Positions 45,052 through 55,735 of a DNA stretch of 64,000 nucleotides are shown piece after piece. Under the pieces are notes generated by a model. It was not told the origin of the DNA. It saw nothing but the letters and a program-made list of their open reading frames with translations, and did no database searches. The first letter of the stretch is position 1. Each line of letters starts with the position of its first letter. The position numbers and the translations under genes are program-made. Where the stretch lies: positions 73,560,767 through 73,624,766 of the forward strand of contig NC_063161.1 of the NCBI RefSeq assembly GCF_023159225.1, written 5' to 3'. This stretch comes from Perognathus longimembris pacificus (Eukaryota > Chordata > Mammalia > Rodentia > Heteromyidae).

Positions 45052-45190
45052 CCAGGGCACACCTCTAGTGACCTACTTCCTCCACCACTTCCCAATAGTG
45101 TCATCAAACAATGGACCCATCACAGATGAATCAACCAAGCAAGAGCCCTTATGATCCAATCACTGTCCAAAAGCCCACCAGTTAACAACC
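44635..45190 (-). repeat. MaLR-type LTR, antisense, split by a SINE
   Basis: Left half: 'gagagaaacaactttcatgg', 'gaggaaggtttattctgaca', 'ctgaggctgctcaccttatg', 'accaccaggaagcagagaca'. Right half, after the SINE: 'ctagtgacctacttcctcca', 'ccacttcccaatagtgtcat'. The two halves are continuous with the 28.8 kb copy once the SINE is removed. Confidence 0.8.
44829..45046 (+). mobile_element. Young ID-headed dimeric SINE with poly(A) tail and target duplication
   Basis: The left monomer has an A-box-like 'atggcctagtggcaagag' and a B-box-like 'gggttcaattcc'. The right monomer 'gccagaagtggcgctgtggc' runs to 'gagtccaagccccaggac'. About 26 A follow (45020-45046). CCTTTCCAGGG at 44820-44830 recurs at 45047-45057 as the target-site duplication. 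Little divergence from the 55.5, 63.6 and 63.8 kb copies suggests recent mobility. It is a Pol III transcription unit that depends on L1 machinery. Confidence 0.93.
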
Positions 45191-46148
45191 AAGTCTTAAC
45201 ACATGAGCAACTTTCCAGGGGGTTCAGGTTCAGTCAGTAACAGCCATGACTCCTTTGTCCAAATCTAGTCACCCCGTAAAGGCTTCATGTTCTAACCACA
45301 ACCAATGGCAATCAAACTCCAACGTGAATTTCAGAGATAACAAGCCACTGTTAAACTACTTTGGACACTATGGAATCCTTTCTCCATATCCTTCTAAGTC
45401 AGCATGGACCACAGGAGACATTTCCTGTGAGATTCTTGAAGGCAGAACTCAGACAGCAGCTGTAATCCTCCTTTCTCAGACCAATGCTGCTCATCAGGTA
45501 CCTGAACGGCTCAGGTACACCTGTCTAAATGCCATAGTAAGGTAGCTGGCCAGGCATCTGGCTAGTAAATGATGGAGCTAAATTCCAGCCTTTTCAGGGC
45601 ATGATGAACCAAACAGTCCAACTTTAAATGAGGAACAAGGGTAAGGAGCTTAGAGAATGTCTCCTTGGAGAACACACTACAATGGGATCCATCCACTCAC
45701 CTGATGTTGAGCCTCCCACATCTTGCCCCTGGTCCATGACTCCAAACATTTCACTTTCCCATACTACCTCTCTCTGCAATTCACAAATGCCATTTTAACA
45801 GTTTTCATTCCCAGCAATGACTAGAGATCAGAAGCTGGAAAATTTCCTGGCTCCAAATCCCCTGGCTAAAGCACCACCGTGGGAATGTAAAGAAAGTTGT
45901 AAAAGGGTATAGTCCCCAGGAAGCAGATTCTACAATGGAGAGTAAGTTTTAGGAAGTGCTCTGGCAATCCATACCTGGGAAATAGGAGAATAAGCAGGAG
46001 AGGGCAGAGGGAGACGCTGACCTTTATTGAATCTTCAAGGAAGGTCTCAGCAGACATCCTGGGAGCCCCAAAGTTGGGCTACACCCTCAGAGCCATCTGC
46101 AGGTACAAAGAGGAGTTGGGCTTTGCAATGCCTGGTATGGGGTTAAGG
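45191..46148. other. No gene seen
   Basis: 45520-45600 has a possible MIR remnant ('gatggagctaaattccagcc'). The rest is unrecognised. Confidence 0.35.
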
Positions 46149-46149
46149 G

Positions 46150-46470
46150 TCCAGTTGAGGTGGTAGGATGCTCAAGAAGTGGGGTCCACAGCAGATAATT
46201 AGGTCACAGAACCCTATCCTCAATAATGGATTGGTGCCGAATTTTGTGGCATCAGTCTGTGAAAACAGGTTGTACGATGTGAGCCTGGTACTTCCTCTGA
46301 CTCTCTTTTCCACCATCATGATGTCATTTGCCACAAAGCCTTCACCAGAGCTGAGCAGATTTGAGCGCAATACTCTTGAGACTGAGTACTACAAAATAAT
46401 AAAACCTCTTTACTTTATAAAGTACCCATTCTCAACCATTTTGTGGTAACACAAAACAAAGTAATATGTG
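46150..46470 (+). repeat. MaLR LTR (MLT/MST-like), sense
   Basis: 'ctcttttccaccatcatgat', 'cttcaccagagctgagcaga', 'ataataaaacctctttactt', 'tataaagtacccattctcaa' and 'gtggtaacacaaaacaaagt' form the classic MaLR 3' half with its AATAAA signal. Confidence 0.75.
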
Positions 46471-46943
46471 CCTTTATAACCATTTTTTCCACCAGGCACT
46501 AGATATTTGCTGTACCCAGATAGGGAATCTGGTCTTTAACGTATTAACCAAAGTACTAGCTAAAGAAAGCTAAAAGGGCTGACTTCTGGCAGCACTTTTA
46601 ACAAAAGAAAGATAAGCCTTTCATTTCTTAAGGAGACAACAGAGAAGTACAATTTGATGTCCACCACAGAGGCAGACATCCCTCCCCCAAACAGGGAAGG
46701 GAGACAGCCTGGCACTGCAGGTGAATGATAGATGTCCTTCCACACCCAGTGTGACCCAGGTATCACCTTCATGGGCCGTTCTTCCCTTCATTCCCTTTCC
46801 CTTTTCCAATGCCCGTGATCCATGGCTTTGGAATTCACAGTCATCTCTTAATTCAATGATCAGTGTCAAGCCAAGTCAAGTATTGTGGCTGAATATGAAA
46901 CATCTCCCTCAGGCTTGTATGTGATCCTCAGCTGGTGGCACTA
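46471..46943. other. No gene seen
   Basis: Opposite-strand frames of 67-82 codons, not recognisable. Confidence 0.35.
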
Positions 46944-46944
46944 T

Positions 46945-47212
46945 TTGGGGAGGAGTGTCCTGGCTAGAGGAAGTAGGTCACCAGAGCTGTGCCTCTGAAG
47001 GTTACACCTGGGCAAGTCCATGTCTCGGCTTCCTGTCTGCCATGAGGTAAAGGAGAGGATTGCCCCCATGCTCCTGCAGCCATGTTTTACCACTTGTATG
47101 GGGCCAGGCAGCCATGGATGGAACCCCTGAAACCATAAGGCAAATGTATCTTTCCTCCTTTAAGTTGTTCTCTCTACTATTTTGATGACTGGCATGTAAA
47201 AGTCAAGTATTG
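46945..47212 (+). repeat. MaLR-type LTR, sense
   Basis: 'gcttcctgtctgccatgagg', 'ggcagccatggatggaaccc', 'ctgaaaccataaggcaaatg' and 'tatctttcctcctttaagtt' are the sense 3' half of the family. Confidence 0.7.
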
Positions 47213-48026
47213 CAGGGCAATACTTTTTTCCCCTTATAAGACCAGCAGGTCCCAGGATACTTAATAGAAAATGTGTGGTGGAAACCAGGAAAACAGGAGA
47301 ACAAACCAGAGAAGTAAGAGCAGACATGGTTCAAAAAGCACTGGATTCCATTGATAATGCTAAGAGCTAGAAGGAGAGGAAGAGAATAGGGCAGGCCATG
47401 CACAGGCCAGCCCCGGGCAGCAGGCCAGTCAGCAGCTGTGCGGCTCCCCATGGCCAGAAATAATGGATATGCTAACTCATTTCTGCTCAGGGACATTGTC
47501 TTCTGGCCTGGAGCCCATGTCGCCTCTTTCTAAACCCCATCTTCAAAGGCACCAGCTAAAAAGAGTAGGCAAGAAGTGTTTCCTCAAATAGGATTTCCTA
47601 AAGCGGAAATGGCAAGTCAGGCATCAGTGAGCCAATGAAGGTACCATAAGCTGATGAACTGGGACAGGAGGAGATGAGGGAAGAAGGTGAAGGGAGGGGG
47701 TGACGCCTTCCTGAGAAGTGAGATGCAGCCCACTCAATGGCTTCCCTTGGAGCTGCAGCCCCCACCCCCCACACCCCTTGAAGGCTCTGCAAGTCCAAAG
47801 CTCTCCTAGGTTTCACCCCTGGGGCTCTGATGCTGTCAATTCTCAGTAACATACAGATCTTAGATGTCAACACTGGTGAAATACATTCATGAGCCCAGGG
47901 TAAGAATGTCTTGGGTTGAGGAAAATATGTCAAAATTTTACTTGTGATTTTCCTTAAGTGTTTACACAAATAAAGGCTCATGAAGAAATACATATAGCTT
48001 TCATTAAAACCGTAATAGATCTGCTG
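47213..48026. other. No gene seen
   Basis: A 131-codon minus frame (47598-47993) has no domain. Confidence 0.35.
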
Positions 48027-48027
48027 G

Positions 48028-48400
48028 GCACTGGTGACTCATACCTCTAATTTCAGCTACTGAGAGGATCATGGTTCAAGGCTAACTCAGGCAAGAAAGT
48101 TCACCTACTTAAATCAACCTAAGTTCAGTGGTTCATGCATATTACCTCAAACTAGGTGGGAGGTTGAGGTTGATGGAATCAAGGCTCCAGACAGGCCTAG
48201 GCAGAAACGTCTGCAGAACTCTGCCTCCACAGGGAGAGTTGGACAAGGTGGTGTGTGCCTGCGATTCCGGCAACAACAGCAAGACTAAAGTAGGTGGACC
48301 ATTCTTAGACACGTCCAGGCAGGAAGCAAGACCCTCTCAAAAATAACCAGGGAAAAATAGGACAAGAGGTATAGCTCAGACTGTAGGGAGTCTGGAGAGT
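48028..48400 (+). repeat. Multi-arm B1-dID-like composite SINE
   Basis: First B1 head 'gctgggcactggtgactcat', a second B1 start 'agttcagtggttcatgcata', a third segment 'gacaaggtggtgtgtgcctg', then 'gcaagaccctctcaaaaata' and a decayed ID-like tail 'gaggtatagctcagactgta'. Confidence 0.7.
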
Positions 48401-49303
48401 TATACAGTAATATGCTATAAGCTAAATAAACATGCTTTATAAAATACTCAAATGTGTATATTATATTGTAACAACAGAGCATGAACCAATGCTTCATCGT
48501 ATAGATACGTGCACCTGAGCTGTCAAATCTGGGAAGACCTGTCATGGAATGAGAGTAAATTTCGGGTGCTAATAAAACAACCAGCACAGAGAGCTCTGCA
48601 TTTTGCTCAACTGGTAATCAGGAGGTCCAGAGACAGAACGCAAGCCATCAATCTGTTGGTCACTCAGAGCCTGCTAGACAACAAGAACGTGACCCTGACA
48701 CAGTCAGAAACACTGTGCTGTTGTTCTGAACAGGGCAGCAGCACCCATTTCTAAAACATGATTTGAAGACCCACTGTAACATTTAGTTATATCTACCAAA
48801 TGCCAAACAGTAAATTACAAACCGGGGGCTGGGAGAGGCAGACGAACAGAGAGAAAAAGTCATTATATCCAGCCATATCCATCTGTGTATCGAGACACAA
48901 CAAACCATTCTGTGCTTTCATTCTGAGCAGAGAGCACTGATTAATTGCCAGGTTCTCTGGCTTTTTAAAGTCTGTTTTTAAACCCAAAGGTCTGACATTG
49001 CAAAGCATAAATGTATGGGTTTACACAGCATGGCCTGATGTGATCACTGGGTAGCAATTTCAGACACATCTGCAAAACCTGCAAAAGGGAGAATAGAAGG
49101 GATGGCTCTCTAGCCACATGCTCCTGAATTCCTGCTGGTCTTGACTCTTTTCTCTTCTGGTGGGAAGTGGGAGGTGTCCTGTTTTAGGAACTTACAGATA
49201 CATTGACTAGACCTGCCTGAGTCCCCCCCAAAACCTGGACGCTGTGTGAGACCGAGGATCCTGAGGATCAGCAGGACAGAAACCACAGCTCTCTCTGGAG
49301 AAG
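48401..49303. other. No gene seen
   Basis: 48490-48780 is repeat-free and of balanced composition. Its 81-codon frame is not recognisable. Confidence 0.35.
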
Positions 49304-49304
49304 G

Positions 49305-49388
49305 TACCACAGTCAGGTGTGGTGGTGTGTGCCTATAATCCCAGCCACAAGAAAAGCAGAGGTAGGAAAGTTCAGGTCCAAAGAAAAC
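49305..49388 (+). repeat. B1-type SINE fragment
   Basis: 'cagtcaggtgtggtggtgtg' and 'tgcctataatcccagccaca' are a B1/7SL head, truncated after 'gaaagttcaggtccaaag'. Confidence 0.75.
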
Positions 49389-49555
49389 TGTCACGACCTA
49401 AGATGCTCTCTTTTCAGATGGGACCCTCTGAAAAGATTTCACAGGGTTTGCAATTAGAAGCACAAACTACTTCCCCCTAGTCATAAAGTCCATGCGGAGT
49501 CTCTAAGAAACACACAAGTTCAAGTGACTGTGACTTTATAGAAATATGGCAGCTG

Positions 49556-49645
49556 GTTATGTTGATAATAAAAATAACTGACATTTATTGAGCAGTAACC
49601 ACTGTGGAGTTCCTGCTCTGCTCTCTCAGCTGTGGCTAGCGGAGG
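49556..49645 (+). repeat. MIR
   Basis: 'aataactgacatttattgag' and 'cagtaaccactgtggagttc' match the MIR segment 'agctaacatttattgagcgcttac'. Confidence 0.55.
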
Positions 49646-50096
49646 ACACATAGTCCACACCAAGGAGCAGAGCACCGAAATGGAATGCAGAGAACCGCAC
49701 ACTAACGGGTGGAGAGCGAGAGTCCAGATCCAAGCCACCCTCTAGCTCTTTGTACCATTTGCTAAGCACTTCCTCGGTTGGCCTGAATGCCATCTGGGAA
49801 TGCCATGGCCATCTGGAGGCTCCATCCCCCACTCTCCTAGCCTAACAGGCCAAGCATGGTAAGGACCCAGCCACTGTCTCCGCATTGGAACAGGAACAAC
49901 CAGGACAGGACCAGGAATCCAGGTCATCTTTGGTCTCTGATTAGAGGTCCTTTGCACAACAGTGTCCAGTAAGTAGTCGTTGAGTGAATTCATGAGATAA
50001 TGGTAGCGTGTGTAATATTTTTAGATGTAGGCAGAGCATCTTCTGTCAGCCTGTAGGCTCCCAGGCACTACATAATTATGCAACGATAAAAACATT
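49646..50096. other. No gene seen
   Basis: Nothing recognisable. Confidence 0.35.
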
Positions 50097-50099
50097 AAT

Positions 50100-50205
50100 C
50101 AGGGGTGGGCATGGTGTACATACATGCCTCTAATCCCAGCACTTAGGAAGACCAAGGTGAGCCTAGGCTACATAACAAGGCCCTGTTTCAAAACAAATAT
50201 ATATA
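50100..50205 (+). repeat. B1-type SINE
   Basis: 'ggggtgggcatggtgtacat', 'tgcctctaatcccagcactt' and 'aacaaggccctgtttcaaaa' are a monomeric B1-like element. Confidence 0.85.
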
Positions 50206-50335
50206 TTTTTTGTTGGCCAGGTATTTTTTAGATAGAGTCTTGTGCTTTTGCCTGGCCTGGTCTCAGACAAGGACCCTTCTAATCCTAGCATGTGAACAGC
50301 TAGGATTACAGGTGGGAGCCACCACATTCAACTTC
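50206..50335 (-). repeat. B1-type SINE, antisense, directly facing the previous one
   Basis: 'tttagatagagtcttgtgct', 'gcctggcctggtctcagaca' and 'gctaggattacaggtgggag' are antisense B1. It sits tail to tail with 50100-50205, separated by an AT-rich run. Confidence 0.8.
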
Positions 50336-51162
50336 TTTGTCCAGGTGGGACTCCAATCATAATTCTACTGCAAACTCTGGTATAACTGGGATTTTAGGGG
50401 TGAGCTACTGCATTGGGCCCTTATTTTGTGTCCCCCTCTTCGGGACATGTAGAGCTGTAACTCAACAAGTACCTCATGTATCACACTGCTTCTTGGCATT
50501 CTTCTTTGCTACCATCCAAGCCTTGGGCTATTGATCCTCATAAATTTGCTTGGAAACCCCAGAATCCATTAAAGTAAACGAACAGCCAATACCCAGCCAA
50601 GGGCTATGCACAGCTGTTTAAGAAGAAGCTGCTCAAGCTTAGGCCTGGTGAGGTTCTCTTGCTATGGTGGAGGTGCGATGTGCAGGCACATAACCTCTCT
50701 AGAACTATTCCTAAACATAGCCACGTTCCCAAGAGGAAATTCTCCATGTCTTCCCCATTCACTAAGCTCCCAGGACATGGGGTGAGAAGGTCAAGGACAA
50801 GTTCAGCTCCAATGATGGAGATCAAATGGGGTGTGTTCCAAAAAGCTAACTGCAAGGGGCAAGAGTGAAAGGAGCAGAGGGCAGGGTCTCAGGGGTGAGG
50901 GCCACAGGGGGTCAGGCCTCTGGTGGGGTCAGTGAGTTGGCAGCACTGTGGGTCTCTTCGCTATTTGTACAGACTGTGCTATTATCATTGCAGATTCCAC
51001 TACAGACATGGTGTACTTTACCATACCGGAGGGACACATGTAACTACAGGTCTTACCATCTAGTAATTTTAAAAGATAATCGCAAAATTTTAAACAAATA
51101 TATGCAAAAGTCTAATTGTCCTTTATTGTTTCAGAAGCAAGACTCATGGACTCCTGTTGTTT
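50336..51162. other. No gene seen
   Basis: 50345-50420 contains a further decayed antisense SINE arm ('gtataactgggattttaggg'). Frames of up to 109 codons are not recognisable. Confidence 0.35.
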
Positions 51163-51164
51163 TG

Positions 51165-51293
51165 TTTGGGGTTTTATTTTTGTTTTTGAGATAGGGTCTT
51201 GCTAGGTAGCCCAGATAGGCCCCAAACTTCAAGTCCTCCCACCTCAGTGTCCTCAGTGCTGGGATTACAGGCAAGCAGCACATCACCCGGCTG
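51165..51293 (-). repeat. B1-type SINE, antisense
   Basis: 'gagatagggtcttgctaggt', 'cagtgtcctcagtgctggga' and 'ttacaggcaagcagcacatc' are antisense B1. Confidence 0.85.
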
Positions 51294-51319
51294 AAACACA
51301 TTACTATTTCAGTGTGTGT

Positions 51320-51412
51320 GAGTGATTGCAGAAGCCACTCAGCAGTGGGCTCAGCACTCGCATACCATGCACGAAGCTCCATCCCCAGCACCATGAGAAA
51401 GGAGTGGTCATC
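51320..51412 (+). repeat. ID-like SINE fragment
   Basis: 'cactcagcagtgggctcagc' and 'gaagctccatccccagcacc' give a decayed ID body with the typical terminal words. Confidence 0.4.
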
Positions 51413-53175
51413 ACAATGGTAACAGTGAACACTGGGAGGACAGATAAACTAGTGTGGCGATGTGACACTCAGGACAGAATGTGAAGCAAGTCCAGGCTCC
51501 GCCTCCCTGACCAGCACACATGCCACACAGGCTATGGCATCAGCATTAAAGTTTCAGCAGCCAGCATGAATGAGAGGCTTGGATCAAGCCCACAGCTTTG
51601 ACCTTCAGACAGAAGCTGGGACATGGGAGGCTACTGACTTTCCAAAGAGGAGAGGTTTGCCAAGCTCACAGCTGTGAAGGCTCAAGGACAAGGTGCCTGG
51701 GCTGGTTTAGTTCTGGTAACAGCGCCAGCAGAACCACAACAGGGTGCAGAGCCCCTCTTAGCAGGAGACGGGAATCGTGGGTATCTGTGCAGAGCATCAC
51801 TACTTGTCCCCTTTAAAAAACCACCAATGTTCAGCCACGGGGCTCCTCCTTAGTAATCTCATCTCACTCCAACTCCTTCCCAAAGGCCCCCCACTTGCAT
51901 CAAGTTTTCACCCTCTGAATAAAATGAATGTGTGCCTTTGGTGTTCAGCTCCTATGAGAGATCTGGGTGATGAGGCATCTTTAAAATCAGAGCTGGGTAG
52001 TAGTCTCTATACTTAGCTCTCATAGCTGTGATAACACTTACCCTAAGCGAGGCTCCCCTCACTGCTCTTCTCACCAGTCCCCATGGGTGAAGTCCAGGAC
52101 TCTGGGTAGCAGCTGCTCAGGGCTCTTCACAGCAGATGCCCCAAGTCTATGCCACTTATTCTTTGCCACAGAGAGAAGAGTATAAACTAACACACCATGC
52201 TGAGCTTGCATGGCTCTGTACTAGGTGCCGCAAAGCACTGTTCGCTGAGCCCACGAGTTCAGTAAAGTCAGGAAGGAAGCTAGGCCTCACCGCCACCATT
52301 CTGCGTGTCTCTCTGCTCTACGCCATTCTCTCTGCAGTCGCTTTGCAATCATCTTGGGGCCCAGGAAGGAACAGACTAATCAGTAACATATTTATATGAC
52401 AAGGGGTGAAACTACCCCTGAGGACCCGCAGAGCCCTGCAAGACAGCTCACCCAACAGGAAACATGACATGTTTATCCCAACCAGCCAGCACAGCCATCG
52501 CTTCAAGGGGAGCCTGGGACTGGCACTCTTTAACTGTGCAGCCCAGCCCGGTTCCCTGTCAGCCCTCCGAAGTTGGCTGAGGATGCACTGAAGAGCAGTC
52601 TTCCCATGGTCGCCCATCCATGCTGCATGGTAAATCTCATTCCTATGTCCTTCCCTACATCTCTTTATTTGGTGCCTGGGGGCAAGCAGGGAGACCTGAT
52701 GCGTGGCACTCTTGGAGTCTGTGCCTGGTCTAGACTCCAGATTTGGGATTGTACAACAGCCAAGTGAAGGATCCTCAGTCCTTCCTCTTGTGCAGGGTTT
52801 AGACCAGTTCAGGCATGGCTGACTCTGGGTGCCTCGTGTGGGCTGAGATGCCTGCCAGTCACAGCAGGAAGACTCCTTGCCAGATACTGATGGTTTAAAA
52901 ATCCTTTCTTCAAGTTGGCTTGGGAAACAGCACAAACTACTGTCTGGGCATAACAGCACTACTGGATATCATGGTACCATGATAGACAAGCTACACACAT
53001 CCCTTCCTGTAATTCTACCAACTCCCAGAGGTAAACATGACTAACACTGTGGAGTAAGCCCATGCATTATTCCAGGTCTTGCACACAGCCACAGGGTGAA
53101 TCAGGAACTCAGTCTCAAATCTGTCTAATCAGAAACTGCAACATGCATGACTGCTCTCCCCAAAGGACCAGAGCC
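51413..53175. other. No gene seen; one unexplained 213-codon open frame
   Basis: The minus strand is open for 213 codons at 52318-52959 with no known repeat underneath. The translation has no recognisable domain, signal peptide or transmembrane pattern. A MIR-like segment follows at about 53040-53130. I treat the frame as probably chance in moderately GC-rich sequence. Confidence 0.35.
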
Positions 53176-53179
53176 ATGT

Positions 53180-53985
53180 GTGTTAATCTCCTGGACCTGG
53201 CAGAAAAACCCTAATGAGGGGGAAGTAAGGGGTAGCTAGGTCCCCTGCCTCCCTTAGCTCCATACAGTTAAGAGCTTGTTAGGCCTCATTTCCAAAACAA
53301 CTGTTCCCATGGCAACAACCTGGCAGCTTCTCTTAGCAACCGTTGCTACCTTGCGCAATGTTGACAAAGTTGGTTCAAAGACAAAATGGCTTTCAGAAAG
53401 AGTTTGCAGATACAAAACTGAAAATGACTAACTGTGCAGACCATCCTAACAAAACTGTAGCCAAGTTTGAAAAAGTTATAGAACATAGCTTGGCCAACCT
53501 GCAAAAGGGAAACAGTGTGGCACAGCCTACCTGATCCCCTCCCAGGCTGAAGGCACAGAGCTCAGCATGACTGTATCTTACTGTCAGTGTTTACAGTGTC
53601 CTCTCCATTCCTTCCAAAGGTGCCTGCCATCTCCAATCACCATCATCATCTTTGTCCACCATGGGTACAAGGGACAGCAGAGTATCCCAACCAGCTGACC
53701 CCATGATGACTTCACCCCAAGTGGGAGCTGTCACCCTGTGGGAACTCACTCATCCTCTCAAATGATAAGAACATCTCTGGCCACCTTGCTGCCAGAACAG
53801 ATGTAATGATTGACCAGACTACACTCTGACCTAGACTGTTCATACACACCTCATCTCTGCCCAATTCTCCCCCTACTCCTGCCTGCATCCTAGATGGGCT
53901 GAGATGCCTGCACTTCCTCTTCCCATGGCATAGCCACAATAATAAACTGTTCTCTGTCCTTCCATATCCAACTCCTTAACTGGCA
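53180..53985 (+). repeat. Candidate ERV1-like LTR
   Basis: Starts near 'tgttaatctcctggacctgg'. It has the 'cccatggcaacaacctggca' and 'tcttagcaaccgttgctacc' words common in gamma-type LTR U3 regions, and a polyadenylation signal in 'cacaataataaactgttctc' (about 53936). It ends near 'cttaactggca', and the next bases 'tttggaggcacatggccaac' sit where a primer-binding site would lie. Family not identified; boundaries tentative. Confidence 0.35.
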
Positions 53986-54848
53986 TTTGGAGGCACATGG
54001 CCAACCAGATGCACTGGAACCTTCTGAGTTGGACCCGAGGAGTTATGTGAATGGCTCAGTTACTTAACTCCTTTTGCTTTGTACCTACCACAATCACCTC
54101 AGGTGGCTCAGAACAGACATCTTACGGAAACTAGTTTTTCTACACAATAAACATGACAAGAAGGCCAATTTTGCTAATGAAGCGGGCAGTGCAGAAGGTC
54201 TCTAATGTCTCCTGGTGTCCAGAAGCATATCAACCATCACCTTGCCTTCCATCCCGTTGGTCTATGTCTCTTCCTCTTCTGCCAACAGCTAGAGTCTACC
54301 CTCACAAATGGCAAATGTGACCAATAGGGGGCCCTAAATCTTCTACCTAACAGAAAAATTAGTGCTGAGCACAATCCCTAGACAAAGCTGGACCAGGTAA
54401 GGATTTGTTAGCAAGAGACTAGGGGCTGGCATTAGTGAGACTGGCTTGCACAATCACATTGCTGACAAGGAGCAGGTCAGGTTCATCTACCAGGGTAGGA
54501 TGAGCTGAGGTGGAATGGAAAGGACCCTGAACTGCTGACATTTGAACCAGAGACATGTGTGAATGGTATAATGGAGGGACTAACTCCAGGAAGTGCCACT
54601 TCCCTATAACACTGCTGACTGTCCCATGAAGACATTTATGCAGCTAAACAGAAAACCAATCTCCATGGTAACATGAGCACACCAAAGCCTGCACTTTCCA
54701 GACATACTCCATGTGCCTGTGCAAGAGGGTCACTCAAAGCAAGGGACTGCAAGAAATGCTGGGTGTTCAGGTTGGGTACAGAGGCCAAAGCCACAGAGAC
54801 AGTAAGGGCTCAAGGGGAAAGAAGGCTGTCCAGTTATGAACATCCAGT
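53986..54848. other. No gene seen; possible decayed ERV interior
   Basis: No retroviral protein similarity is visible. An 83-codon frame at 54673-54924 runs into the minisatellite. Confidence 0.3.
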
Positions 54849-54850
54849 CT

Positions 54851-55342
54851 CTCGTGGAGTCCTCCAGAGAGGAGGTGACAGGCTGGCCAGCGCCTCTGCA
54901 AGGGTCCCCCAGGAGGGGAGGTGACAGGCTGGCCAGTGCCTCTGGCCGGGTGCCCCAGGAGAGGAGGTGACAGGCTGGCCAGCACCTCTGCATGGGTCCC
55001 CCAGGAGAGGAGGTGCCAGGCTCACCAGTGCCCCTGCATGTGTCTCCCAAGAGAGGAGGTGACAGGCTGGCCAATGCCTCTGGCTGGGTGCCCCAGGAAA
55101 GGAGGTGACAGGCTGGCCAGCACCTCTGGATGGGTCCCCAAGGAGAGGAAGTGACAGGCTCACCAGTGCCCCTGCATGTGTCCCCTAAAAGAGGAGGTGA
55201 TAGGCTGGCCAGCACCCCTGCATGGGTCCCCCAGGAGAGGAGGTGACAGGCTGGCCAGCACCCCTGCATGGGTCCCCCAGGAGAGGAGGTGACAGGCTGG
55301 CCAGCACCCCTGCATGGGTCCCGTAGGAGAGGAGGACACAGG
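54851..55342. repeat. 46-bp minisatellite with 138-bp higher-order structure
   Basis: The word 'ggaggtg' recurs at 54871, 54917, 54963, 55009, 55055, 55101, 55147, 55193, 55239, 55285 and (altered) 55331, always exactly 46 bp apart. Three unit types alternate. Type A has 'cagcacctctgcatgggtcc', B has 'gcctctggccgggtgcccca', C has 'caccagtgcccctgcatgtg'. Units from 54917 read B-A-C-B-A-C, then three nearly identical A units. No spacers, so not CRISPR. Confidence 0.97.
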
Positions 55343-55545
55343 CTTGCTTCAGGGTGAAGCCTTGTCTCTCTGTCCTTTACTGGGATGGGAGCTAAGCTTC
55401 CCTGGCTGGTAGGATTCTGGGCAGGGGCTTCCTGCCCCTGGCATTCCACTGCAGGATCTGGTCTAAGTCCGATAAAAGAAATGCATGTCTTACAGGAAGG
55501 CAGAGAGAGACTTTGATGCCCATTTGGTTCAAAAAGCTCACCAGG
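55343..55545. other. Unannotated stretch between minisatellite and SINE
   Basis: Nothing recognisable. Confidence 0.35.
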
Positions 55546-55546
55546 G

Positions 55547-55735
55547 GGGCTGGGGATATGGCCTAGTGGCCAGAGTGCTTGCCTCGTGTACATGAGGCCC
55601 TGGGTTCAATTCCCCAGCACCATATATACAGAAAACGGCCAGAAGTGGCGCTGTGGCTCAAGTGGCAGAGTGCTAGCCTTGAGCAAAAAGAAGCCAGGGA
55701 CAGTGCTCAGGCCAAGTCCAAGACCCAGGACTGGC
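55547..55735 (+). repeat. ID-headed dimeric SINE lacking an A-tail
   Basis: Left monomer ('gctggggatatggcctagtg', 'gggttcaattccccagcacc') and right monomer ('gccagaagtggcgctgtggc' to 'caagacccaggactggc') are well preserved. A short deletion removes 'cctgagt' near the end. No A-tail follows: sequence passes straight into the CpG-dense block. Confidence 0.92.

Noticed and set aside
53343..53534. 63-codon frame with Lys/Thr-rich translation, considered as a small protein
   Set aside because: Lies inside the ERV1-like LTR candidate; no family match.
54851..55342. CRISPR-like array with 46-bp period
   Set aside because: The whole 46 bp is repeated, so there are no spacers; minisatellite.
54730..55593. 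287-codon minus-strand open frame, the longest in the window
   Set aside because: It starts in an antisense SINE and is produced by the 46-bp minisatellite rotating through all three stop-free frames; no domain and no gene context.
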